Assembly: GCF_009649785.1 (NCBI RefSeq)
Contig: NZ_WJOK01000034.1
Location: 1-49,529, forward strand
Direction of reading: 5' to 3'
Length of the DNA: 49,529 nucleotides
Origin: Agrobacterium tumefaciens
GTDB lineage: Bacteria > Pseudomonadota > Alphaproteobacteria > Rhizobiales > Rhizobiaceae
Shown piece by piece: positions 43,035 to 49,529 of this stretch. The notes below the pieces were generated by a model. The model had not been told where the DNA came from, did no database searches, and saw only the letters and a program-made list of their open reading frames with translations. Position numbers and translations under genes: made by a program. Numbering within the stretch: the first letter of the stretch is position 1; each line of letters starts with the position of its first letter.

Positions 43035-43063
43035 TGCCCCGCTCTTCCCAAAAGTGCGGGGCA
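43035..43063. terminator. Intercistronic hairpin after the binding protein
   Basis: TGCCCCGC and GCGGGGCA form a perfect 8-bp stem with a 13-base loop seven bases after the binding-protein stop. It lacks a T tract and probably limits read-through so that the binding protein is made in excess over the permeases. Confidence 0.55.
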
Positions 43064-43165
43064 ACCACTCAATCGCAACCTGACAGGGTGCGCACGGTCG
43101 AAGACGCTGACGATGCCTGCTGCCAAAAAGGCAAGGGAGTGCGCAGCAAAACCAAGGCAAATCCA

Positions 43166-43873
43166 ATGGAGTCTAGTCTGATCCTAGTTTGGCAGGGTGG
43201 TTGGATAAGAGCCATTCTGCAGGGGGCCGCAATAACGATTGCCGTCGGTACGGTCAGCATGCTTGTCGGTGCGTTGATCGGAACCTTGTGCGGGGTCACC
43301 AAGTGGGCGCGGATATTCCCGCTGACACTTGTGGTAGACGCCTATACCTCTCTCGTGCGGGGGGTGCCTGAACTGCTTATCATCTATCTGCTGTTCTTTT
43401 CTTCCGTGCAATTCGTGACACAGGTTGCCACAGCTTTCGGATATGCTGCCCTTGCGGACAGCGGATATGCCTTCATCATTGCCATCATTGCCATCGGTAC
43501 GATTTCAGGCGCCTACTCGACCGAGGTTATCAGGGGAGCATTGGCTTCCATCCCGACGGGACACATAGAAGCTGCGCGCGCACTGGGGATTCCCGGGCGC
43601 CGCATCTTCAGGCGCATCATCATCCCGCAAATGCTACGCATTGCCATCCCCGGTATGAACAATGTCTGGCAGACAACCATCAAGGACACGGCACTGGTAT
43701 CGGTTGTCGGGCTACAGGAACTGATGCGCGCCGCCTCGGTTGGCGCCGGTAGCACCCGCAATCCCCTGATTTTCTTTCTTATCGCAGCCGTCGTGTATTT
43801 CGCGATCACCATCATAAGCCAGGCTGGATTCGACAGGGTCGAACGCCTGGTGAGACTAAGGGCGAGGAAGTAA
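43166..43873 (+). CDS. Amino acid ABC permease (HisQ-like)
   Basis: A 235-residue inner-membrane permease of the HisQ/GlnP type with about five membrane helices. The coupling loop is visible as GHIEAARALGIPGRRIFRRIIIPQMLRIAIPG, and VDAYTSLVRGVPELLIIYLLFF is the family's N-terminal signature. The frame is open for 73 codons before this ATG, but that part is hydrophilic and overlaps the binding-protein end, so the ATG at 43166 (MESSLILVW) is the true start. It pairs with the next permease, 4 bp downstream. Confidence 0.9.
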   Translation: MESSLILVWQGGWIRAILQGAAITIAVGTVSMLVGALIGTLCGVTKWARIFPLTLVVDAYTSLVRGVPELLIIYLLFFSSVQFVTQVATAFGYAALADSGYAFIIAIIAIGTISGAYSTEVIRGALASIPTGHIEAARALGIPGRRIFRRIIIPQMLRIAIPGMNNVWQTTIKDTALVSVVGLQELMRAASVGAGSTRNPLIFFLIAAVVYFAITIISQAGFDRVERLVRLRARK

Positions 43874-43877
43874 CGCG

Positions 43878-44564
43878 ATGGATATCGAATTCCTGAAAAC
43901 ATCGATGCCTTTCCTCTTGAAAGGGCTTTCCACAACGGCGACCATAACCGCGATATCTGTCGCGATCGGTTTCAATCTCGGCCTTGGTCTTGCGCTCATG
44001 CGGCTGTCCGAAAACCGTTTCCTTGCCGGGTTTGCAAAATATTACAGCATGGTCTTTCGCGGTACACCGCTGCTTGTACAGCTGTTCCTGTTTTACTACG
44101 GGCTTGGCCAAATTGGCTTTATCAAAGGCAATGCCATAACGTGGTGGGTGATTAGTGATGGTGCGCGCTGCGCGGTCATGGCGATGGCGCTCAACACGGC
44201 CGCCTATACATCGGAGATTCTGCGAGGCGGATTATTATCGGTTCCCGCGGGTCTCAAGGAAGCGGCCAAAGCCACGGGAATGTCACCATTTATGCGTTTC
44301 CGCCGGATCGAATTCCCGCTCGCCATTCGCCAGGCTCTGCCGGCTTACGGCAATGAGCTGATCCTCGTCGTCAAGGGTACGAGCCTTGCCTCGACAATCA
44401 CGGTTCTCGAGATCACGGGATATGCAAAGCGCCTGATGAGCCAGACATTCGCGATTTTCGAGGTTTTCGCCTTGGCGGGTGCCATCTACCTCGTCATCAA
44501 CCTCACCCTCGTCATGCTCATCCGCATGCTTGAGGCACATCTGATGCGTCACGAAGCGCGCTGA
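43878..44564 (+). CDS. Amino acid ABC permease (HisM-like)
   Basis: A 228-residue inner-membrane permease of the HisM type. Signature parts are YYSMVFRGTPLLVQLFLFYYG near residue 55 and the coupling loop GLKEAAKATGMSPFMRFRRIEFPLAIRQALPA. It forms a heterodimer with the previous permease and is the last gene of the rightward unit that starts with the Rieske oxygenase. It converges with the FAD oxidase gene across a strong hairpin. Confidence 0.9.
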   Translation: MDIEFLKTSMPFLLKGLSTTATITAISVAIGFNLGLGLALMRLSENRFLAGFAKYYSMVFRGTPLLVQLFLFYYGLGQIGFIKGNAITWWVISDGARCAVMAMALNTAAYTSEILRGGLLSVPAGLKEAAKATGMSPFMRFRRIEFPLAIRQALPAYGNELILVVKGTSLASTITVLEITGYAKRLMSQTFAIFEVFALAGAIYLVINLTLVMLIRMLEAHLMRHEAR

Positions 44565-44686
44565 AGGCCAGTAGTCTCGAACCTTACGACTGCCTGTCAC
44601 GCGAATTTATGGACTATATCGCCGCCTGGACAGCCAAAAAAATGGCGTTCTGGCGAACTGAACCGTAGCCGCCTATGTCGTGTCCG

Positions 44687-44711
44687 CGCCGCGCGCCTAA
44701 AGAGCGCGGCG
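44687..44711. terminator. Bidirectional terminator hairpin
   Basis: CGCCGCGC and GCGCGGCG form a perfect 8-bp stem with a 9-base loop between the convergent permease and FAD oxidase genes. Short T runs are present on each side (TTGT / CTTTAGG in the loop on the other strand). Confidence 0.6.
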
Positions 44712-44719
44712 TTGTCATG

Positions 44720-46141
44720 TCAGCCGGTGACTTTGCCGGGGTTAAGAGTGCATCCGCCATCGATTGCGGCCTTGATCCGCGTCATCAAGGCAAATTTTAC
44801 CGGGTTCGCTGTCTTCCGCAACGCATGAATGCGTTTGGAGCCTATCCCATGTTCCGCCGAGAACGAACCACCCGATTGCGTCAGGTCGCGGTAGAGAACG
44901 GATTCGATGGCAGCAATCTTGGCGGGCGTCAGAGCTGCCCCGGCTGCATTGAGAACAATGTGAAGATTGCCATCGGCAATGTGGCCGAAGAGGTAGGGAT
45001 CGAGGAGAGGATCGATTGACCGAAGCTCCGGTACGCAGCGAGCCACATATTCTCCGATCTGCGACAAGGGGACGGAGACGTCAAAGGACGGCGCAGCCGG
45101 GTATCTGCGATAGATAAGGTCCGTGTCCTCCCTCAGACGCCACAACTCTGCTTCCTGCGCCTTCGATGTTGCGACGACAGCGGACATGTTCGGATAGGTT
45201 TCATACAGCTCCTCGTAAATCCGGCCGAGCTCCATCTGAAGCTGTTCCTCGTCACCGCCGCCCAGAGACATGATGAGGTTGACAGGATAGTCAGGGGCAT
45301 AATCTGGCGCCGACCAAAGGTGCTCGCCCGCCGTCAGGGAGAAAAACGAATTCCAGATCGCTTCCGCCGCACGCATGTGGCCATACCTCACGGTCAATCC
45401 CAGCCTGGTTGCATCAAGAGCCGCTTCAACGGAGGGAAGCCCAAAAAGTGCGGTTGCGGTTGCTGCGGGAACCGGCTCTAGCTTGATGGCAACCCTGGTC
45501 ACAATACCAAGCGTACCCTCGGCCCCGATGAAGAGATGCTTGAGATCGTATCCTGCGGCGTTCTTCACCACGCGTGTCAGGTCGGAATATATCGAGCCAT
45601 CAGGCAATACGACTTCCAGCCCGAGCACGCAATGTCGCATCACCCCATATCGAAAGGCAGAAATCCCGCCGGCATTGGTCGAGACCATTCCGCCAATCGT
45701 GGCAGAACCACGCGATGGCAAGTCGATGCCTGGCTCGAGACGATGCTCCGATGCGGCCGCCTGCAACGCTTGAAGCGTAACGCCCGCCTCCACAACGGCA
45801 ACCCGCTCATCTGGATAGATTTCCACGATCCGGTTCAGCCGGGCGGTGGACACCACGATTTGACCGGGGACGGACACACCCCCGCCAACAAGCCCGGTTC
45901 GGCCACCCTGCGGTACAACCGATATACCATGGGCAACCGCAGTTTTTATGATCGACGCAACCTCGTGCGGAGATGAAGGGAAAGCAACCGCATCCGCACC
46001 GAAATTCGCAGGCGTTACGCCATAATCGAGATTGGCAACGGCATCACCGCGTTTCAGGTTCGACAGGCCGATAATCTGGTCGATTTCATTAAGAAACGCG
46101 GCGGACAAATCCCGTGTTGAGGCGGTATTGTGTTCGATCAT
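44720..46141 (-). CDS. FAD-linked oxidase, GlcD/D-2-hydroxyacid dehydrogenase-like
   Basis: A 473-residue flavoprotein of the PCMH/VAO type. The FAD-binding half has VVPQGGRTGLVGGGVSVPG, SRGSATIGGMVSTNAGGISA and FIGAEGTLGIVTRVAIKLEP; the C-terminal oxidase domain ends with SAEHGIGSKRIHAL and TLNPGKV, as in D-lactate, glycolate and D-2-hydroxyglutarate dehydrogenases. It would oxidise a 2-hydroxy acid, perhaps one formed from the oxo acid released by the aminotransferase gene, whose stop overlaps its start (ATGA). It is the last gene of the leftward unit. Confidence 0.88.
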   Translation of the reverse strand: MIEHNTASTRDLSAAFLNEIDQIIGLSNLKRGDAVANLDYGVTPANFGADAVAFPSSPHEVASIIKTAVAHGISVVPQGGRTGLVGGGVSVPGQIVVSTARLNRIVEIYPDERVAVVEAGVTLQALQAAASEHRLEPGIDLPSRGSATIGGMVSTNAGGISAFRYGVMRHCVLGLEVVLPDGSIYSDLTRVVKNAAGYDLKHLFIGAEGTLGIVTRVAIKLEPVPAATATALFGLPSVEAALDATRLGLTVRYGHMRAAEAIWNSFFSLTAGEHLWSAPDYAPDYPVNLIMSLGGGDEEQLQMELGRIYEELYETYPNMSAVVATSKAQEAELWRLREDTDLIYRRYPAAPSFDVSVPLSQIGEYVARCVPELRSIDPLLDPYLFGHIADGNLHIVLNAAGAALTPAKIAAIESVLYRDLTQSGGSFSAEHGIGSKRIHALRKTANPVKFALMTRIKAAIDGGCTLNPGKVTG

Positions 46142-47259
46142 GACGCGACTTTTGCCTCAGGAAGCTTATCTTTGAGTGAGCGTAACGCTTCGAGAAAACG
46201 GTCGTTTTCCGCAGGAAGCCCGACGGTCACACGAATGAAGCTGGCGAACTCCGGTTCTTTCCAGGGTTTGACGATGACGCCATGGGACAGGAAATGATCG
46301 AAAGCGATCGAACTGTCGCAACCAACATCGATGAAGAGAAAATTCGTCTGAGAGTCCGGAACGAAAAGATCAAGCGAGGCGATTGCCGCAGCCATGCGCC
46401 TGCGCTCCTTGATGACGCTTTCGACTGAAACCCGCATCCAGTTTTCGTCATCGAGCGCGGCAACTGCGGCCAATTGCGCGGCTGCATTGACGTTGAACGG
46501 TGTCTTTGCAGATGACATGGCCTGTGCCAGCCGCTCATCGGAAGCCACGGCATATCCGACGCGCAACCCAGCCAGCCCGTAGGCCTTCGAGAAGGTTCTG
46601 AGCACGACCCAGGAGATAGCGCTGTCAGCCAGTGTCTTAAGCCCATCTGGCGTATTCCCGTCGCAGAATTCGAAATAGGCTTCGTCGAAAACAAGCAACG
46701 TCTCTTTCGGGACAGCTGCAATGAGGGCTGAGAGCTGATCCAGTCGCAACGCCGGGCCCACGGGATTGGAAGGCGAGGAGATGAAGAATATCGATGGCTT
46801 TTCGCGCAATGCGGTCGTCATCGCCTCAAGATCGAACCGAAGATCCTTCGTCATCGGTATCTTGATGATTTTCGCACCATTTGCTTTGGGTTCGATTTCG
46901 TGAAGGCCGAAACCAGGTAGCATCGCGACCACGGTAGCATCCGGACGCAGGACCGCGCGACAAACGGCAGCAATCATCTCTTCCGAGCCGTTTCCAATCA
47001 CAATCCGGTTTCCGGCAACGCCGATCTTTCGACTAAGCGCATCACGCAAGATCACACAGGCAGGATCCGCATAGCGTGAAGGGTCGAGACTGGCCAGCGC
47101 AGCGGTTACCTTCGGCGAGCAACCATATGGATTCTCATTGCTGGCAAGGGCCGCAATATCGGTCAAACCCGTCTTGCTTCGCGCAACGGCGATATTCATT
47201 CCAGCATTATAAGGCGGGAGTTCAGCAACGTGCGGGTTGAGTCTGAGTGTATCGGCCAT
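46138..47259 (-). CDS. HisC-like PLP aminotransferase
   Basis: A 373-residue fold-type I aminotransferase of the histidinol-phosphate aminotransferase group. Visible are ALASNENPYGCSP at the N-terminus, the aspartate pairing with the cofactor nitrogen in VFDEAYFEF, the PLP lysine in RTFSKAYGLAGLRVGYA and the carboxylate-binding arginine in FIRVTVGLP. It sits in a catabolic unit without histidine biosynthesis genes, so it probably deaminates an imported amino acid analogue rather than making histidine. It begins 42 bp after the reductase gene and is coupled to the FAD oxidase. Confidence 0.87.
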   Translation of the reverse strand: MADTLRLNPHVAELPPYNAGMNIAVARSKTGLTDIAALASNENPYGCSPKVTAALASLDPSRYADPACVILRDALSRKIGVAGNRIVIGNGSEEMIAAVCRAVLRPDATVVAMLPGFGLHEIEPKANGAKIIKIPMTKDLRFDLEAMTTALREKPSIFFISSPSNPVGPALRLDQLSALIAAVPKETLLVFDEAYFEFCDGNTPDGLKTLADSAISWVVLRTFSKAYGLAGLRVGYAVASDERLAQAMSSAKTPFNVNAAAQLAAVAALDDENWMRVSVESVIKERRRMAAAIASLDLFVPDSQTNFLFIDVGCDSSIAFDHFLSHGVIVKPWKEPEFASFIRVTVGLPAENDRFLEALRSLKDKLPEAKVAS

Positions 47260-47301
47260 GGGGTTGATCTCGCTGATTTGGATAAACGCTGGAATCTGGT
47301 T

Positions 47302-48411
47302 TCAGAGGTCGAGTACGACTGAACTCACGGGCTTGGAACAACAGAGGAGAACCTGCCCGGATGGCACGTCATCCAGCGGCTCTTCCACATATTCCACGTC
47401 GCCGGACACAAGGTCCTGGACACAGCTGCCGCAGACACCCGCGCGACAGGAGAATGCTGGCTCAATACCCCGGCTCTCCAGAAAGCTCAGGATGGATTTC
47501 GAGGCTGAATCCCACTCGAATCTGGCATTTGACTTTCCAAGAACGATCTCGATGCCTGAGTACTCAGGCTCTGACGCCACCGGAGCAACAGTGAGGCTGA
47601 GGTTTGCTTCCTTCTTCGGCTGCGATGGCGAAAGCAGGGAGGCAGGCCCGAAAAACTCGTAGGCAATCTTGCTTTTCTCCAAGCCGAGGGAGAGGAGCAG
47701 GTCATACATCGCCTGCATGAACGGCGGTGGTCCGCACATATAGACTTCGTAATCGTCCAGCGGCAGAAACGACTGCAAGGTCTCCCGCGTGATGAAACCG
47801 GCGGAATGGAACAGCCCGGCTTTAGCATCCTCGTCGGTCGGAAAACGATAACAGTAATGAATATGGACGTTGCTGCGCTGTTCAGCGAGCACCCGTACTT
47901 CTTCACGCAGCGCATGGGTAGCAGCCCCGTCGCAGGCATGGACGAACCAGACGGGCCGATCGCTTTCCGCAACCAAGACCTTCAACATGGATATCGTAGG
48001 TGTCAGCCCGACGCCACCGGACAAGAGAATAACCGGTCGCTGACTGGCCTTGTCGAGTTTGAAGGCACCACGCGGCCTGTCAATATGGATGACCGCACCC
48101 TCTTCTACGGCGTCATGGAGCCAGCACGAAACAAGACCATCGGCCATATCGGGCGCTAAAGCGGCCTCCCGTTTCACGGTAATACGATAGACCCCGATCT
48201 CATTTGGTCCTGACGAAACCGTGTAATTCCGGACAAGCGGTTCTTTGCCTTCGGGATGCGGTATCTGGATCGTCAGAAACTGGCCCGCCTCAAAAGTACA
48301 CCAATCCGCAGGATCGAGAGGCGTGAGGTAAAATGACGTGATCGTGGCACTCTCGCGCACCTTGCGCTTTACCTCGAACGGGCGAAAACGTGGATCCAGG
48401 CGGGTCGTCAT
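47302..48411 (-). CDS. Rieske-oxygenase reductase (FAD, NAD, 2Fe-2S)
   Basis: A 369-residue electron-transfer protein. The FAD domain (about 10-110) has VRNYTVSS, the NAD domain (about 115-235) has LLSGGVGLTPTISML and YMCGPPPFMQ, and the C-terminal plant-type ferredoxin (about 285-369) has CRAGVCGSC and LLCCSK, the four cluster cysteines. The order matches reductases such as GbcB and CntB that serve Rieske oxygenases acting on quaternary amines. It is likely the partner of the Rieske oxygenase at 39021, although the two are on opposite strands 8 kb apart. Its start overlaps the stop of a small ORF upstream. Confidence 0.9.
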   Translation of the reverse strand: MTTRLDPRFRPFEVKRKVRESATITSFYLTPLDPADWCTFEAGQFLTIQIPHPEGKEPLVRNYTVSSGPNEIGVYRITVKREAALAPDMADGLVSCWLHDAVEEGAVIHIDRPRGAFKLDKASQRPVILLSGGVGLTPTISMLKVLVAESDRPVWFVHACDGAATHALREEVRVLAEQRSNVHIHYCYRFPTDEDAKAGLFHSAGFITRETLQSFLPLDDYEVYMCGPPPFMQAMYDLLLSLGLEKSKIAYEFFGPASLLSPSQPKKEANLSLTVAPVASEPEYSGIEIVLGKSNARFEWDSASKSILSFLESRGIEPAFSCRAGVCGSCVQDLVSGDVEYVEEPLDDVPSGQVLLCCSKPVSSVVLDL

Positions 48412-48587
48412 GATTTGCTTGTCCTGATGATTGCAATATCCGGAAATCCGCAGATCGCCTCGAGAGCTCTCCCCGTGAGATCGCTCAAGGCTTGCGTCAA
48501 CCTGCAGACGATCAAAGGGTTTCGCGGGAGGCAGAACTTCCTCAAAAACTCGCTGGCAATTTGGTCTTCACCAATTTGCAGCCCCAA
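48408..48587 (-). CDS. Small ORF coupled to the reductase gene
   Basis: A 59-codon frame on the minus strand whose TGA overlaps the ATG of the reductase gene. The likely start is a TTG seven bases after GAGG (within GAGGTGGGG). The product begins MGLQIGEDQIASEFLRKF, has three cysteines (about 19, 28, 46) and ends IRTSKS. The composition is protein-like and the stop-start overlap is the same as elsewhere in this operon, but there is no ATG and no family is recognised. A longer frame on the opposite strand (48415-48933) looks less plausible. It needs expression or conservation evidence. Confidence 0.4.
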   Translation of the reverse strand: MGLQIGEDQIASEFLRKFCLPRNPLIVCRLTQALSDLTGRALEAICGFPDIAIIRTSKS

Positions 48588-48671
48588 GGCCCCACCTCAA
48601 TTTATCCCTCTGACAAATCTCATTATTTGCGCGTCAACAAAGAGAGACAATCCCGCCACAGATGCGTTTTT

Positions 48672-48688
48672 GTTTAGAAAAGCTAAAC
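48672..48688 (-). promoter_or_regulatory. LysR-type palindrome before the reductase operon
   Basis: GTTTAG-N5-CTAAAC, a perfect 6-bp inverted repeat. Read toward the reductase operon, it is followed by the same AAAAACGCA as the site at 38923. It lies about 85 bp upstream of the small ORF and 260 bp upstream of the reductase start. The stretch 48412-48948 holds this site, the small ORF and a hairpin, with nothing else recognisable. Confidence 0.65.
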
Positions 48689-48902
48689 TAAGGGGGTTTG
48701 AATTGGCGCGAGCAACTCTGGATTTGCGCCCTCGTTTTTCACTGGGATACGCCAAAACAGAACGTGATCTTCAGAACCAATCGTTAGATAGTTGCAGAGT
48801 GCTCCGGGAGCAGGATACAGGCCTAGCTGCACGCTACCAGAGCCCCACGTGGCTATACCGCCAGCAAGTCATTTGCGGTATCCAAGGCCCTAAACGCAAG
48901 GT

Positions 48903-48922
48903 GCCCTCCGGGATGGGAGGGC
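48903..48922. terminator. Hairpin after tRNA-fMet
   Basis: GCCCTCC and GGAGGGC form a 7-bp stem with a 6-base loop, 27 bp beyond the 3' end of the tRNA gene. The T-rich side (TTTGTTGTTG) is on the plus strand, so for the leftward ribosomal transcript it is a terminator without a good T tract. Confidence 0.45.
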
Positions 48923-48946
48923 TTTGTTGTTGATAGTCTTGAAGAT

Positions 48947-49025
<79 letters not shown>

Positions 49026-49029
49026 TTAC

Positions 49030-49153
49030 CAGCGTAAATCCCTATTGGATTTATCGCGACCAGCGTAAATCCCTATTGGATTTATCGCGACCAGCGTAAA
49101 TCCCTATTGGATTTATCGCGACCAGCGTAAATCCCTATGGGATTTATCGCGAC
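49030..49153. repeat. Four tandem 31-bp hairpin repeats
   Basis: Four head-to-tail copies of exactly 31 bp (starting 49030, 49061, 49092, 49123), with no spacer between them. Each begins CAGCGTAAATCCC and ends GGATTTATCGCGAC. Each contains TAAATCC-N5-GGATTTA, so each can fold into a hairpin. The first three copies are identical; the fourth differs by one base, which lengthens the inner stem. They lie between tRNA-fMet and 5S rRNA. Confidence 0.95.
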
Positions 49154-49155
49154 TG

Positions 49156-49176
49156 CATCACAGGGACGCTGTGATG
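49156..49176. repeat. Hairpin in the 5S-tRNA spacer
   Basis: CATCACAG and CTGTGATG form a perfect 8-bp stem around GGACG, just beside the four tandem repeats. A further near-perfect stem (AAATTGCC / GGCGATTT, 49191-49209) follows, so most of the spacer can fold. It could be an RNA-processing element. Confidence 0.6.
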
Positions 49177-49265
49177 TATAGTTCCGGAGCAAATTGCCGA
49201 AGGCGATTTGTCTCCTTTAAGGGACGCACGCTGCGTTTTCCTTATGTTTTCATGTTCCGCAATGC

Positions 49266-49287
49266 AAAAAGGCCGCTTTGAGCGGCC
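49266..49287 (-). terminator. Rho-independent terminator after 5S rRNA
   Basis: On the minus strand GGCCGCT and AGCGGCC form a stem with a 3-base loop, followed by TTTTT. It lies 56 bp after the 5S gene and before tRNA-fMet, so it may stop much of the ribosomal transcript ahead of the tRNA. Confidence 0.7.
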
Positions 49288-49342
49288 CTTTGTATCGGCT
49301 GGGCCGAAGAGTTTGCTTGAGAAGATATTTGTTGCGTTTTGC

Positions 49343-49462
49343 AGACCTGGCAGCGACCTACTCTCCCGCGTCTTGAGACGGAGTACCATTGGCGCTGGGG
49401 CGTTTCACGGCCGTGTTCGGAATGGGAACGGGTGCAGCCGCCCCGCGATAACCACCAGGTCG
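49343..49462 (-). rRNA. rrf: 5S ribosomal RNA
   Basis: A 120-base 5S rRNA recognised from its paired ends (CGACCTGG / CCAGGTC), the conserved CCCGTTCCCATTCCGAACAC loop region and GGGAGAGTAGGTCGCTGCC near the 3' end. It is followed on the same strand by a terminator, hairpin repeats and tRNA-fMet. The remaining 67 bases to the window edge are spacer, with AACACAGTTCATG / CATGAGTGTTG inverted repeats that probably form part of the processing stem; the 23S gene should lie beyond. Confidence 0.95.
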
Positions 49463-49529
49463 GCAAAACGCAACACAGTTCATGTTTTCACATGAGTGTT
49501 GTTTCGAGAAGCTGGGAAGCTTGCGCTTC

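Noticed and set aside
46138..47259. Histidine biosynthesis gene hisC
   Set aside because: No other his genes are near; it is coupled to a catabolic oxidase and lies under the island's operator.
48415..48933. 172-codon frame on the plus strand before tRNA-fMet
   Set aside because: It runs through the operator, antisense to the better-supported small ORF, and ends in the hairpin region; the product has no family resemblance and biased composition.
49030..49153. CRISPR array suggested by regular repeats
   Set aside because: The 31-bp units are directly adjacent with no unique spacers, and they lie inside a ribosomal operon.

Overview
The window comes from a member of the Rhizobium/Agrobacterium group (Alphaproteobacteria, Rhizobiales). 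The evidence is a gamma-resorcylate cluster in the graRDAFCBEK order known from Rhizobium sp. MTP-10005, a DUF1217 protein, a RopB-type outer-membrane remnant, a VirC1-like ParA ATPase, a candidate CtrA box, and the 5S rRNA - tRNA-fMet end of a ribosomal operon. Species cannot be fixed from sequence reading alone.

Layout. (1) 0.1-2.4 kb: an orphan multi-repeat DUF1217 protein. (2) 2.5-9.8 kb: a complete gamma-resorcylate (2,6-dihydroxybenzoate) pathway: uptake (GraK), decarboxylation to resorcinol (GraF), hydroxylation to hydroxyquinol (GraA/GraD), ring cleavage (GraB) and maleylacetate reduction (GraC), with GraE and a divergent MarR regulator (GraR) over a clear palindrome. (3) 9.9-13.5 kb: a small lipoprotein, an OmpR-type two-component pair with a broken outer-membrane gene behind it, and a TetR regulator divergent from (4) a TMADH/Old-Yellow-Enzyme oxidoreductase (13.6-15.7 kb). 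(5) 15.7-24.3 kb: an AfuABC-type ABC transporter, a second paralogous binding protein and a divergent two-component system; the arrangement suggests binding-protein-assisted sensing of a phosphorylated sugar or similar anion rather than simple iron uptake.

(6) 24.4-35.6 kb: a compact chemosensory operon on the minus strand (HD-GYP response regulator, STAS, CheY, CheA, CheW, MCP, CheW, CheR, CheB), followed by a VirC1/ParA-like ATPase and a convergent 581-residue soluble protein. The last combines a degenerate chemoreceptor hairpin tip, a CheZ-like D-x3-Q motif and a CheZ-like acidic C-terminal tail, so it may be an unrecognised CheY phosphatase/receptor hybrid.

(7) 36.0-48.6 kb: an apparently undescribed catabolic island: an NtaA/SnaA/DszA-type FMN monooxygenase with flavin reductase, a LysR regulator, a VanA-like Rieske oxygenase, a fused M14-like hydrolase (DUF2817)-ABC ATPase, a polar amino acid ABC importer, and on the opposite strand a small ORF, a Rieske-type reductase, a HisC-like aminotransferase and a GlcD-like FAD oxidase. 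The same LysR-type palindrome (TTAG-N5-CTAA type) lies upstream of three transcription units and ties the island into one predicted regulon for import, hydrolysis, oxygenation and transamination of an unknown amino-acid-like nitrogen compound. (8) 48.9-49.5 kb: tRNA-fMet, four 31-bp hairpin repeats and 5S rRNA, all on the minus strand; the 23S gene would lie beyond the right edge.
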